Below, piece after piece: positions 1-7,375 of a stretch of 36,830 nucleotides of DNA. Location: contig CAYJDG010000022.1 of NCBI GenBank assembly GCA_964368875.1, positions 1 to 36,830 on the forward strand. Reading direction: 5' to 3'. Under the pieces are notes generated by a model. It was not told the origin of the DNA and ran no database searches. It was given only the letters and a program-made list of their open reading frames with translations. The position numbers were made by a program, and so were the translations under genes. This DNA comes from CAYJDG01 sp964368875 (GTDB lineage Bacteria; Pseudomonadota; Alphaproteobacteria; Micavibrionales; Micavibrionaceae). Position 1 is the stretch's first letter. The number at the start of each line of letters is the position of its first letter.

Positions 1-575
1 GTCTGGCCCCATTTGCGAAACAGCGGTGCGAGGAATTTGAGGAAAACATACCCCATCACCACGAACATCACGCCGAGCAGAACCGTGACACCGGGTTGCA
101 GGTAAATCAGGAACGCAATCAGGATCGTGCTGACACAGATTTCGCTGAGAATAATCCCAAGCGCCAGCAACCCTTGGCTCATGTAAATATCGGTATCACT
201 GAAAAGGACAGAGAGGGATTGGCCTGAATTGCGCGTGACCTGATACGCATAATCCATGCGCGTATAACGGTCGATCAGGCGCTGTTTAAAGTCGAGCACG
301 AGCGTTTGAATCCAGCGGCTCTGAGTGTAGCTATCAAGCAGGGCGACACCGCCTTTTAGGACAAACAGCACTACACATCCCGCGGTCAGCCACAGCATAT
401 CGGTCCGATCAGCCGACATCAGCCGCGAGGCCAGCAGCACGATCAGACCCGCCGCCGCGATCTCCATCAGGCCAAGCGTGAGCGTCACGCCAATACACAC
501 CAGACCCTGCTTTTTATGAGCAGGGGAAACCAGCCCGAAGAGGCTGCGCAGGGTGGTAAAAAGACCGGAAATCAT
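1..575 (-). CDS. ABC exporter, transmembrane domain (3' end outside window)
   Basis: The gene reads leftward out of the window, so only about 191 N-terminal residues are visible. It starts MISGLFTTLRSLFGLV at 575. After a short basic stretch come two hydrophobic segments (about residues 22-45 and 55-72), a hydrophilic intracellular loop (QSRWIQTLVLDFKQRLIDRY) and two more hydrophobic segments (about 128-180). The loop carrying xxxLxxDFKQRLxxRYxxMDY is typical of the membrane half of type I ABC exporters such as lipid or polysaccharide flippases. The ATPase half, with its Walker motifs, would lie beyond base 1. The substrate cannot be told from this part. No EcfG-type site precedes it. Confidence 0.8.
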   Translation of the reverse strand, partial: MISGLFTTLRSLFGLVSPAHKKQGLVCIGVTLTLGLMEIAAAGLIVLLASRLMSADRTDMLWLTAGCVVLFVLKGGVALLDSYTQSRWIQTLVLDFKQRLIDRYTRMDYAYQVTRNSGQSLSVLFSDTDIYMSQGLLALGIILSEICVSTILIAFLIYLQPGVTVLLGVMFVVMGYVFLKFLAPLFRKWGQ

Positions 576-672
576 GGCAGTTTCTATATCATATAAATAA
601 GCTGCCGACCCTAGAGAACTGGGACGGCTTGTCAAGCTGATATATGATTAGGGAAAATAAAGAGTGGCTGGT

Positions 673-906
673 TTAGCTGTCCTTGCTGCTGGCTCGCCAC
701 CAGGAGCAGAGCATGGCTTTCTGGCTTTTAAGCTCTTCATATTTTTGGCGTAAATCGGGGAAAATTTCGATGGCGGCTAAAACCTTTTCCTTTCGGGCTG
801 GGGTCAGTTCGCCATCAACAAGGGCTTCCAGATCAAAGGTATGAACAGGCTGAGAGGATAAAAGCTCTTCCAAACCCGCGTAGCGATCTTTTGTATCAAT
901 CTCCAT
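673..906 (-). CDS. small anti-sigma-factor-like protein
   Basis: A 77-residue protein starting MEIDTKDRYAGLEEL. The central stretch DLEALVDGELTPARKEKV followed by a short acidic/basic helix (FPDLRQKYEELKSQ) matches the N-terminal sigma-binding region of RsiW/ChrR-like anti-sigma factors, which normally reads VDGELDPxRxxxVExHLxxxPxL. It lacks the Zn-binding HxxxCxxC motif and any membrane segment, so it would be a soluble minimal form. The start at 906 is preferred over the upstream ATG at 1005 because an AAAGGA ribosome site lies about 10 bases before it and because an EcfG-type promoter (969-994) lies between the two ATGs. An anti-sigma role is inferred from similarity only. Control by EcfG suggests feedback on the stress response. 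Confidence 0.6.
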   Translation of the reverse strand: MEIDTKDRYAGLEELLSSQPVHTFDLEALVDGELTPARKEKVLAAIEIFPDLRQKYEELKSQKAMLCSWWRASSKDS

Positions 907-968
907 AACGATCGTATCCTTTATTCTAGCTGAATGCTGGTTCGGCAATAGCATTCCGCTGGGAGGGT

Positions 969-994
969 AACGCACGTCCCGCCTATCTTGTTCC
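969..994 (-). promoter_or_regulatory. EcfG-type promoter of the anti-sigma-like gene
   Basis: On the minus strand GGAAC (994-990) is followed by 17 bases and CGTT (972-969), an exact match to the EcfG consensus. The start codon of the anti-sigma-like gene is 63 bases beyond the -10 element. Confidence 0.8.
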
Positions 995-996
995 AT

Positions 997-1022
997 GGAA
1001 CTCATTGCAGTCCCCAGTCATT
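997..1022 (+). promoter_or_regulatory. near-match EcfG promoter of the DUF1328 gene
   Basis: GGAAC (997-1001), 17 bases, then CATT (1019-1022) instead of CGTT. Its -35 element is back to back with that of the divergent minus-strand promoter, making a palindrome GTTCCATGGAAC at 990-1001. The DUF1328 start codon is 31 bases downstream. Confidence 0.4.
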
Positions 1023-1053
1023 GGTGCCTCCAGAGACAACATAGGAGGTCAAT

Positions 1054-1230
1054 ATGCTACATTGGGCATTAACATTTTTGGTGATCGCCTTGATCGCAGC
1101 AGTGCTGGGATTTGGTGGTATCGCAGGGTTTTCGATGGAGATCGCCAAGGTAATTTTCGTCGTCTTTATCGTACTGTTCCTTATTTCGGCCGTTATGCAT
1201 GCTTTGCGTGGCAAAGCACCGCCAGTCTAA
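1054..1230 (+). CDS. DUF1328 (YtjA family) small membrane protein
   Basis: A 58-residue protein, MLHWALTFLVIALIAAVLGF at its start, with two hydrophobic helices (about residues 4-25 and 31-50) separated by a small GFSMEIAK turn and ending in a short basic tail. The WxxxFLVIALIAAxLGFGGIAG pattern is characteristic of the DUF1328/UPF0391 (YtjA) inner-membrane proteins, which are common in stress-response gene sets but of unknown biochemical role. A strong AGGAGG ribosome site (1043-1048) fixes the start. It is divergent from the anti-sigma-like gene, shares its promoter palindrome, and is followed by a strong terminator. Membership in the general stress regulon is inferred from the near-match EcfG site upstream. 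Confidence 0.9.
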   Translation: MLHWALTFLVIALIAAVLGFGGIAGFSMEIAKVIFVVFIVLFLISAVMHALRGKAPPV

Positions 1231-1255
1231 AAAAGACGATATTATAAATATAGTT

Positions 1256-1280
1256 AAAAGGCCCGGTTACGGGCCTTTTT
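1256..1280 (+). terminator. intrinsic terminator after DUF1328 gene
   Basis: AGGCCCG-GTTA-CGGGCCT hairpin followed by a T run; A-rich on the other side, so possibly bidirectional. Confidence 0.9.
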
Positions 1281-1342
1281 GCTGATTTGCGTCTTGTATG
1301 CAGCATGATTAAAAGGTTGAATATAATGAACCTCCCGGGGAC

Positions 1343-3601
1343 ATGATGGATAAAGTTTTTTTACGCAATTTCCTTTTATTGGTCGCTATTCTGCTGATGT
1401 GCATGTCGGCGCTTGGCTATATTCTCGTGTCTGGCGAAAAAGCCCTCAACAAGACCGACGATCTGGTTGTTCATACCTATGATGTAATTACCCGCGCCGA
1501 ACAGCTTTCGACCATCGTTGAGGGCATGCTTGCCGCGCAGCGCGGCTATCTGCTCTCTGCAAGCCCGGATTTTTTGCGTGAGTACTACGATAAGAAATCG
1601 CAACTGACGGAGCAGGTGGCGGAGCTCGCTGAGCTGAGCGCGGATAATGTCTCTCAAACCAGCCGCATCGATGAAATCCGCCACCATATCAACGTTTTTA
1701 CAGATAGACTCGAAGACAGGTCCCGCAAAATAAAAACCGGAAGCGTGTCCGAAAGACAAAGTTCGCCTGAATATATTGCCGCGATCAACGATGCACGGAT
1801 CAATATCCGTCGCATCAACGATGCCATTCTGAATGAAGAATATGGCTTGCTGAAGAAGCGCATTCAGATGATGGAGAACAAAAAACACCAGTATTTTATG
1901 TCGCTTCTGTCGGGCGGACTGGTTGGCGTGGTTCTGATTCTGGTTTTCAACGGCTATCTCTTTCAGGTCCAGGCGCGCCGGATGCAGGCGGAAGGCTCGT
2001 TGCGTGAGTCCGAACAACGCTTCACCCTTGCTGTTGAAGGAACCAATGACGGAATTTTTGACTGGGATGTCGTGAACGACAAAATGTTTTTTTCGAAACA
2101 ATATTTTGGCATGCTCGGCTATCACGATAAGGGCCCCTATTATGGCAGCAAGGACGATGCCGTCATGCTGATCCATCCGGAAGATGCCCCGGCGGCGATG
2201 AGTTACTTTCATAGCTACATGCAGCGGCAGATCTCTGAATACTCACAGACCTACAGGATGCGCCATGCCAGCGGCTTCTGGATCTGGATTCACTCGCGCG
2301 GCAAGGCCATCTTCAATGCGAATGGGGAGGCCGTGCGCTTTGTTGGGGCGCACACGGATATCACCCATTTGAAAGAATCCCAGGAGCGTCTGCAGCAGGA
2401 AAAAGAAGCCGCAGAGCAGGCAAACCGGGCCAAGAGTGATTTCCTTGCCCATATGAGTCATGAAATACGCACACCCCTGACGGCGATTACTGGGATTTCG
2501 GAGATCCTTGAGAAGACTCAGGATCATTTCGATGCCAAGCACCAGAAACTGATCAAGACCCTGAACACCAGCACCTCGTCCCTGAAAGACTTGATCAACG
2601 ACATTCTCGATTTTTCCAAGATCGAAAGCGGCGAGCTTGAGCTGACCGAGGGCACCTTCCTGCTCGATACGCTGTTCGAGCAGGTCATCAGCATCATGAT
2701 GGTCAAGGCGCAGGAAAAGAAACTGGCTTTTGTTTTTAATTATGCTCCGCTCAAGGGTGTGCGTTTTTATGGCGATGCCAGCCGCTTGCGCCAGATTTTG
2801 ATCAATCTGATCGGCAATGCGTTGAAATTCTCCGACAAGGGCAGCGTTACCGTCGATGCGCGGCGGGTCGAACATAACGGGACCGGTATTCTGGAGATTG
2901 CCGTGGCGGATACCGGCATCGGCATCGCTGCTGACAAATTCGATATAATCTTTGAACGGTTCAAACAGGCAGATTCGTCGGTCTCCCGCAAATATGGCGG
3001 GACTGGCCTTGGTCTGCCGATTTCTAAAAACCTTGCTTTGATGATGGGAGGCGACATTGCGCTGGAAAGCGAACCCGGCAAAGGGTCGGTCTTTACTCTT
3101 AGCATACCTTTCCGCCTGTCGCTTGATGAAGACGGCCCTGATGCGGCGTCGGATCGCATGGTGGCAGAGAAGCTCAACGATCAAATACGCGCTGCCATGA
3201 GCGATAAAAGCAAGGTTCTGCTGGTTGAAGACTACGAAGGCAATATCGTCGTCATCGGATATATATTGGATGACCTCAAGCTCAGTTACGATGTCGCCCG
3301 CACCGGCGTGGAAGCGCTCAATTTTTGGAAGCATAGACATTACGATGTCATCTTGATGGATGTGCAGATGCCTGAAATGGATGGGCTGACTGCATCGACC
3401 CAAATCCGTGCTGTCGAGGCTGAAAAAGGCCTGACCCGCACTCCGATTATTGGCATGACGGCGCACGCGCTGGTGGCCGATAAAGATAAATGTATCGCTG
3501 CTGGCATGGATGCGTATCTGCCCAAGCCGATTATTGAGGCGGATCTCAAGACACAGATCCTCAAATATATCTCTGCGAAAACAAATCGTGATGCAGCCTA
3601 A
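1343..3601 (+). CDS. membrane hybrid sensor histidine kinase (CHASE3-PAS-HisKA-HATPase-REC)
   Basis: 752 residues. Domains in order: membrane helix (about 7-29); periplasmic helical CHASE3-like sensor (about 38-180) with the typical QRGYLLSxxxxFLxxY signature; second membrane helix (186-208); PAS domain (about 222-345); dimerisation and phosphoacceptor domain with SHEIRTPL, the phospho-histidine being His373; ATPase domain with NLIGNALKFS, DTGIGI and GGTGLGL motifs; C-terminal receiver domain with predicted phospho-Asp673 in ILMDVQMPEMDG. Such hybrid kinases pass phosphate from His to the attached receiver and then to a separate phosphotransfer protein; none is adjacent. A second ATG lies at 1346. 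It is convergent with the ECF sigma gene, the two sharing a terminator. The signal sensed is unknown. No EcfG site was seen upstream, though TATAAT occurs at 1322-1327. Confidence 0.93.
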   Translation: MMDKVFLRNFLLLVAILLMCMSALGYILVSGEKALNKTDDLVVHTYDVITRAEQLSTIVEGMLAAQRGYLLSASPDFLREYYDKKSQLTEQVAELAELSADNVSQTSRIDEIRHHINVFTDRLEDRSRKIKTGSVSERQSSPEYIAAINDARINIRRINDAILNEEYGLLKKRIQMMENKKHQYFMSLLSGGLVGVVLILVFNGYLFQVQARRMQAEGSLRESEQRFTLAVEGTNDGIFDWDVVNDKMFFSKQYFGMLGYHDKGPYYGSKDDAVMLIHPEDAPAAMSYFHSYMQRQISEYSQTYRMRHASGFWIWIHSRGKAIFNANGEAVRFVGAHTDITHLKESQERLQQEKEAAEQANRAKSDFLAHMSHEIRTPLTAITGISEILEKTQDHFDAKHQKLIKTLNTSTSSLKDLINDILDFSKIESGELELTEGTFLLDTLFEQVISIMMVKAQEKKLAFVFNYAPLKGVRFYGDASRLRQILINLIGNALKFSDKGSVTVDARRVEHNGTGILEIAVADTGIGIAADKFDIIFERFKQADSSVSRKYGGTGLGLPISKNLALMMGGDIALESEPGKGSVFTLSIPFRLSLDEDGPDAASDRMVAEKLNDQIRAAMSDKSKVLLVEDYEGNIVVIGYILDDLKLSYDVARTGVEALNFWKHRHYDVILMDVQMPEMDGLTASTQIRAVEAEKGLTRTPIIGMTAHALVADKDKCIAAGMDAYLPKPIIEADLKTQILKYISAKTNRDAA

Positions 3602-3605
3602 ACAA

Positions 3606-3633
3606 AAAAGAGCCCGGTTTCCCGGGCTCTTTT
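3606..3633. terminator. bidirectional intrinsic terminator
   Basis: AAAAGAGCCCGG and CCGGGCTCTTTT form a 12-bp stem with a 4-base loop between the convergent kinase and sigma factor genes; both strands end in T. Confidence 0.92.
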
Positions 3634-3655
3634 AAACTTGATGTTCAATGAAGAC

Positions 3656-4198
3656 TTAAGCTGCAACACGCTCGTAGTCGCTGAATTCAGTCGCAGGATA
3701 AGCTGCGCTGCGGCCTGAGTTAGGCGTATTCAGCATGAACTGCAGGCATTCACGAGCGCGTGACAGGCGGGAACGAACTGTTCCGACCGGCAGTTTCAGC
3801 GCATCAGATGCTTCCTGATAGCGAAGACCTTTAACGCAGATCAGAACCAGAATTTCGCGGTGTTCAGGCGAAAGTTTCTGCATCGCTGCTTCAACGCGGT
3901 TGAGTTCAGCCGCATGTTCTTGGCTGGCATCAACGGTCAGGGTTTCCAGATATGATTCAGGATCATACTTGGTTTCAAACTTTGTTTTGCGGCGGTAACC
4001 GGAGACAAAGAGGTTGAACATGATTTTCGAGGACCAACGGTTGAGGTTGGTGTCATCCTGGAAAAGATGTTTTTTCTCGATCGCCCGGAGGATGGTCGAC
4101 TGAAGGAGATCGTCTGCATCGCAGACATTGCCCGTCAGGCGGATGGCAAAGCGACGGAGATCGGGCATTGCCCCAATGAGTGCTGAATTGTCAAACAT
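3656..4198 (-). CDS. ECF RNA polymerase sigma factor, EcfG-like
   Basis: 180 residues. Region 2 (about 10-75) contains MPDLRRFAIRLTGN and DADDLLQSTILRAIEK, ending in WSSKIMFNLFVSGYRR; region 4 (about 113-165) contains LSPEHREILVLICVKGLRY and the helix-turn-helix LPVGTVRSRLSRARECL. The LRRFAxxLTGNxxDADDLxQ pattern is typical of EcfG, the general stress sigma factor of alphaproteobacteria. Several genes around it carry GGAAC-N16/17-CGTT promoters, as expected for EcfG targets. The usual neighbours nepR and phyR are not in this window, so the identification rests on sequence and promoters. The ribosome site AAAGGAC precedes ATG 4198. Its upstream region (4282-4313) carries an element shared with the gene at 7376 and no GGAAC box. 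Confidence 0.85.
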   Translation of the reverse strand: MFDNSALIGAMPDLRRFAIRLTGNVCDADDLLQSTILRAIEKKHLFQDDTNLNRWSSKIMFNLFVSGYRRKTKFETKYDPESYLETLTVDASQEHAAELNRVEAAMQKLSPEHREILVLICVKGLRYQEASDALKLPVGTVRSRLSRARECLQFMLNTPNSGRSAAYPATEFSDYERVAA

Positions 4199-4281
4199 GT
4201 TAATAGTCCTTTCGTTGACTAGTTCGGGTACCGATAAATTCTCACCCTGTGATTGTTTGAGTGTGGACCCCGTTTGTTACG

Positions 4282-4313
4282 TCCGTTTGTCGCTTACGTA
4301 TCAGTTTGGAAAA
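4282..4313 (-). promoter_or_regulatory. 32-base upstream element shared with 7279-7310
   Basis: Read on the minus strand toward the sigma factor gene, this element matches 7279-7310 (plus strand) at 26 of 32 positions by eye; the common core is TTTTC.AAACTGA.AC, two free bases, then AAGCGACA.A.GGA. It lies 83 bases before the sigma gene start, between that gene and the divergent OmpR-type regulator. It could be a promoter or a regulator site. Confidence 0.55.
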
Positions 4314-4392
4314 AATTTGTTTCAATCCTGTAACAAACGGTCTAATGTGGGCTATCTCCTTGATTTTGTTTTCATAAGAAAGAAAACATTTG

Positions 4393-5121
4393 ATGAAAAA
4401 AGCTACAATCATCTGCGTAGATGACGATGAAGGTCTCCAGACCGTCGTCGGGCATTATTTGGAAGAGCAGGGCTATAAGGTCCTGAGCGCCTACAGCGGC
4501 AAGGAGTTGCAGAGCAAACTCGAGACTGATTCGGCGGATGCGATTCTGCTCGACCTCGTGTTGCCTGATTCGGAAGGCCTCGATCTGATCAAGATGATTC
4601 GCGATAAGAGCAATGTGCCGATTATCATTGTTTCAGGCCGCAGCGACACAACTGAGAAAATCGTCAGTCTCGAAATGGGTGCTGATGATTACATGACCAA
4701 GCCGTTTGCTATGCGCGAATTATCGGCACGCCTGAAAGCAGTGATGCGCCGAACTGCCAATGAAGCCGCTGTCGCACACGCAGACCCCACGCGCAAGGAT
4801 GCGACCCGTATCAAGTTTGCCCAATGGGTTCTCGACCGCACGCAATACCAGGTGATTGACCAGCAGGGGACATCGCTCGACTTCACCATCGGAGAATTCC
4901 GCCTGCTCGAAGCCTTGCTGTTATCTGCCAACCGGGCGCTCAGCCGCGAACAGCTGTTTGAAATCACCCGTGACGGGACCTTTGACGTTTACGACCGGGC
5001 GATTGATATCCAGATAGCCCGGATCAGAAAGAAACTCTCAGGCGACGATAATCCTGACCTGATCAAGACAGTGCGCGGAATTGGCTATATGTACGCGGGC
5101 GAAACCGAACTGGTCGCCTGA
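4393..5121 (+). CDS. OmpR/KdpE-family response regulator
   Basis: 242 residues from ATG 4393; a TTG lies in frame just before it at 4390. The receiver domain (about 3-118) has the acidic pair in CVDDDEG, phospho-acceptor Asp54 in ILLDLVLPD, the conserved Thr/Ser in IIVSGRSD and the Lys in DDYMTKPF. The C-terminal winged helix (about 135-235) ends in the typical IDIQIARIRKKL and TVRGIGYMY. It is a transcription factor activated by phosphorylation. No cognate kinase is adjacent: the kinase at 1343 is hybrid and separated by the sigma gene. The gene is divergent from the sigma factor gene across a 194-base region containing repeated TTTGTTAC-like words, consistent with regulation of one or both genes by this protein (inference). 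Confidence 0.93.
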   Translation: MKKATIICVDDDEGLQTVVGHYLEEQGYKVLSAYSGKELQSKLETDSADAILLDLVLPDSEGLDLIKMIRDKSNVPIIIVSGRSDTTEKIVSLEMGADDYMTKPFAMRELSARLKAVMRRTANEAAVAHADPTRKDATRIKFAQWVLDRTQYQVIDQQGTSLDFTIGEFRLLEALLLSANRALSREQLFEITRDGTFDVYDRAIDIQIARIRKKLSGDDNPDLIKTVRGIGYMYAGETELVA

Positions 5122-5135
5122 TTCGCTCTCGCACC

Positions 5136-5161
5136 GGAACTTGTCTGGCTCACCCTGCGTT
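5136..5161 (+). promoter_or_regulatory. EcfG-type promoter of the entericidin operon
   Basis: GGAAC (5136-5140), 17 bases, CGTT (5158-5161); the entericidin-like gene starts 47 bases downstream. Confidence 0.85.
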
Positions 5162-5207
5162 GTTAGGCCATATTGATCACTCAACTCTTAAGCTAACGGA
5201 GCCATCT

Positions 5208-5354
5208 ATGAATATTTCATCACTTCTACGCATTTCCGCACTCTCACTTTTGCTTGTTTCCAGCATTTCCCTCGGTGCCTGCACCAATACCGTCCACGGC
5301 GCTGGACGGGATATCGAGCGTGCCGGTGAAGAAGTCCAGGATACGGTTAACTAA
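5208..5354 (+). CDS. entericidin-like small lipoprotein
   Basis: 48 residues: a lipoprotein signal peptide (basic N-end, hydrophobic core SALSLLLVSSISL, lipobox LGAC with Cys25) followed by a short polar tail NTVHGAGRDIERAGEEVQD. That tail pattern (NTVxGxGxDxxxAG) is the hallmark of the entericidin EcnA/EcnB family, small membrane lipoproteins that in enterics are stationary-phase induced and linked to programmed lysis. Here it is probably an envelope stress lipoprotein. ACGGAG lies before the start. It is first in a likely operon with a 23-residue peptide gene and the LpxR-like gene, under an EcfG promoter. Confidence 0.9.
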   Translation: MNISSLLRISALSLLLVSSISLGACTNTVHGAGRDIERAGEEVQDTVN

Positions 5355-5376
5355 TCCGCAAAAAAGGGAGACCGCT

Positions 5377-5448
5377 ATGAAAAGCCTTATTATGTTTCTT
5401 GTTGGGGTGCCGATACCGGTAATCATTCTCTATAATATCTTCTTTTAG
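5377..5448 (+). CDS. 23-residue hydrophobic membrane peptide
   Basis: The peptide begins MKSLIMFLVGVPIPVIILYN and ends in IFF: one membrane helix with a central Pro-x-Pro kink and almost no polar residues. A GGGAG ribosome site lies 7 bases before the ATG. It sits 22 bases after the entericidin gene and 7 bases before the LpxR-like start, so it appears to be a real member of this stress operon. No family was recognised with certainty. It could instead be a leader or coupling peptide for translation of the next gene. Confidence 0.6.
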   Translation: MKSLIMFLVGVPIPVIILYNIFF

Positions 5449-5455
5449 AAGGTAT

Positions 5456-6532
5456 TTGGCTCTGCGCCTCTCGCTTACCCTGATTGTGTCATTGGCTCTG
5501 TCGTCCCCTGCGTGGGCGGCGGAGCCTTTGACCGTTCCGGCAGCGGGCCCACCTGAACCGTCGTTGCAGACGCAGGCGGAAACAGCGGTGAAGAAGCTTC
5601 CTCCTGAACAACGCCGGATTGTCACGGCAGTTTACGAGAACGATCTGATCGGCAGTGGCTCAGATGAATATTACACAAGCGGCGTTAGGCTTGGCTATCT
5701 CGACATCGGCGCTGAATTCCCGGAATTCGCGCATGATCTCGATGATGTGATCCCGACGTTTTCGATCAATGAAACCTCCAGTATCTTTTACTCAATCGGG
5801 CAGAACATCTACACCCCGCAGGACATTACCCAGCGTGAACAGGCTGAAGGCGATCGCCCATGGGCCGGCTATCTTTATGCCTCCATGGGCATGGTGACAC
5901 TGACCGATGACCACACCGATGAACTGGAGCTTTCATTGGGTGTCGTCGGCCCCTCAGCGATGGGGGAGCAGGTTCAGAAATTCATTCACCAGGAACTGAC
6001 CGATAGCCCAACGCCACGCGGCTGGAAGAATCAAATCAAAGATGAACCGGCGATCACGCTCGGCTGGCAGCGCGGCTGGCCATCCTATTACAGCAGCGAT
6101 GCCGGGCTCGTATCGTTTTCATTCAGCCCCTATGTCGGCGCCACCGTCGGGAACGTCTATGATTTCGTCAGCAGCGGCGTCAACTTCCGGATTGCGCCTA
6201 ACAGTGAAAAATGGACTGACACGCCGATGCGCGTTCGCCCGGCGATTCCTGGCACTGGCTTTTTCGAAGTTCCAGAAGATCACTGGAGCTGGTATCTGTT
6301 CGGCGGCCTCGAAGGCCGCGTCATGGGCCGTAACATTTTTCTCGACGGCAACACCTTCCGCGATAGCTACAGTGTCGACAAAAACTACCTCGTTGGCGAT
6401 GCCAACGTTGGCGCGGCTGTGACCTACGATAAGGTGCGGGTCAGCTATACATTGGTCTACCGGACCAAGGAATTCGAAACCCAGGACGATGCAACCGTCT
6501 TTGGCGCGCTCAGCGTCGGGTACCGCTTCTAA
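5456..6532 (+). CDS. LpxR-like outer-membrane lipid A 3'-O-deacylase family protein (DUF2219)
   Basis: 358 residues including a signal peptide (hydrophobic core to SSPAWA, cleavage near residue 21-22). The mature protein has alternating beta-strand patterns and ends in an aromatic residue (SVGYRF), as outer-membrane barrels do. The segments ENDLIGSGSDEYYTSGVRLGY (split here as ENDLIGSGSD at 61-70 and EYYTSGVRLGY at 71-81), DRPWAGYLY and LGVVGPSAMGEQVQ match LpxR, which removes the 3'-acyloxyacyl chain from lipid A. The Asn-Asp pair (62-63), Thr-Ser-Gly (74-76) and a His in DDHTDELEL are in the places of LpxR active-site residues. The start is TTG 5456 with GAAGG close upstream, so the exact N-end is uncertain. 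It is third in an EcfG-controlled operon, suggesting lipid A remodelling under stress (inference). Confidence 0.82.
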   Translation: MALRLSLTLIVSLALSSPAWAAEPLTVPAAGPPEPSLQTQAETAVKKLPPEQRRIVTAVYENDLIGSGSDEYYTSGVRLGYLDIGAEFPEFAHDLDDVIPTFSINETSSIFYSIGQNIYTPQDITQREQAEGDRPWAGYLYASMGMVTLTDDHTDELELSLGVVGPSAMGEQVQKFIHQELTDSPTPRGWKNQIKDEPAITLGWQRGWPSYYSSDAGLVSFSFSPYVGATVGNVYDFVSSGVNFRIAPNSEKWTDTPMRVRPAIPGTGFFEVPEDHWSWYLFGGLEGRVMGRNIFLDGNTFRDSYSVDKNYLVGDANVGAAVTYDKVRVSYTLVYRTKEFETQDDATVFGALSVGYRF

Positions 6533-6546
6533 ATTTTCAGAGCGAT

Positions 6547-6572
6547 GGAACGCCACGTCCAAGCCGCGCGTT
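6547..6572 (+). promoter_or_regulatory. EcfG-type promoter of the EF-hand gene
   Basis: GGAAC (6547-6551), 17 bases, CGTT (6569-6572), 48 bases before the start of the EF-hand protein gene. Confidence 0.85.
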
Positions 6573-6620
6573 CTTGGAGGGCTATAAAGATATGACCTAC
6601 ATTAAAAAAGGAGAATTACT

Positions 6621-7172
6621 ATGAAAAATATTTATCGTTTTCTGACGCTGACTGCCGTTGTGGCTGTTATGTCGGCTGCAGGCCCGGCTTCGGCTGAAAC
6701 GGTTACCACCAAAACGACGGTGAGCCAGACAGAAATTCCAGGGACTGTTAAAGTCAACTTTGCGTCGCTTGATCTGAATCAGGACGGCATCCTGTCCCGT
6801 TCGGAAGTTGCCCGCAAACTGTTCTACATTTTCGACACAGATGGCAACGAAGTGATCGATAACAATGAAATTAAAAAGAATCGCGTTGTGACGTTCATTC
6901 CGCTCGAGAAAACAGAACTCACTATGATCGACTTTGATGATGACGGTAAAATTGATGCGAGCTCGGTCAACAACGACCAGTTCATGGAATTTTCGATGCT
7001 GCAACGCTTCGATAAAGACATGGATGGCCTGAACGCCGGTGAATTTATTGGCCATTCATTCCTTGAGCTCGATACCGACCGCAGCCACGTGGTTGAGCCA
7101 GCAGAATGGCGCGCGGCATATATCGCCCGCGTGAGCCCGCTGGTCGCAGCTCAGTACCGCTACAATAAATAA
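6621..7172 (+). CDS. secreted or periplasmic EF-hand calcium-binding protein
   Basis: 183 residues with a Sec signal peptide ending in ASA (cleavage about 25/26). Five EF-hand-like loops follow: DLNQDGILSRSE (51-62), DTDGNEVIDNNE (72-83), DFDDDGKIDASS (104-115), a loop at 131-142 starting DKDMDG, and DTDRSHVVEPAE (151-162). The first two and the last end in the Glu expected at position 12; the third and fourth are degenerate. A strong AAGGAG site precedes the ATG and an EcfG promoter lies just upstream; a strong terminator follows, so it is a single-gene unit. A role in calcium binding in the periplasm under stress is inferred; the partner is unknown. Confidence 0.88.
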   Translation: MKNIYRFLTLTAVVAVMSAAGPASAETVTTKTTVSQTEIPGTVKVNFASLDLNQDGILSRSEVARKLFYIFDTDGNEVIDNNEIKKNRVVTFIPLEKTELTMIDFDDDGKIDASSVNNDQFMEFSMLQRFDKDMDGLNAGEFIGHSFLELDTDRSHVVEPAEWRAAYIARVSPLVAAQYRYNK

Positions 7173-7193
7173 GCGATTCGCTTGAATTCACTG

Positions 7194-7219
7194 AAAGGCC
7201 GGGAGAAATCCCGGCCTTT
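7194..7219 (+). terminator. intrinsic terminator after EF-hand gene
   Basis: AAAGGCCGGGA-GAAA-TCCCGGCCTTT stem-loop with a GNRA-type loop, followed by a T-rich stretch. Confidence 0.92.
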
Positions 7220-7257
7220 CGCTTTTGTTTTCAGAATATTAGATACAACTGTATGAT

Positions 7258-7310
7258 GTTACAAATTTGTTACAAAACTTTTCAAAACTGAAACAAAAGC
7301 GACATATGGA
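7258..7310 (+). promoter_or_regulatory. tandem GTTACAAA repeats and 32-base shared element
   Basis: GTTACAAATTT (7258-7268) is followed directly by GTTACAAAACT (7269-7279), an 11-base tandem repeat of the size bound by OmpR/PhoB-type regulators. It is followed by 7279-7310, which matches the element in front of the sigma factor gene (4282-4313, minus strand) at 26 of 32 positions. The gene at 7376 starts 65 bases further on. Confidence 0.55.
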
Positions 7311-7375
7311 GGTTACGCGAGGCTTCTACCATTGAAGAGTAAACACAAAAGACCAGTCAGGAAGGATACCAAATC

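Noticed and set aside
906..1005. Longer N-terminus of the anti-sigma-like protein from ATG 1005
   Set aside because: It would run through the EcfG promoter at 969-994, while ATG 906 has a ribosome site.
1322..1327. Sigma70 promoter of the hybrid kinase gene
   Set aside because: TATAAT is present, but no -35 box at 16-18 bases was found and the leader would be very short; not listed as a feature.
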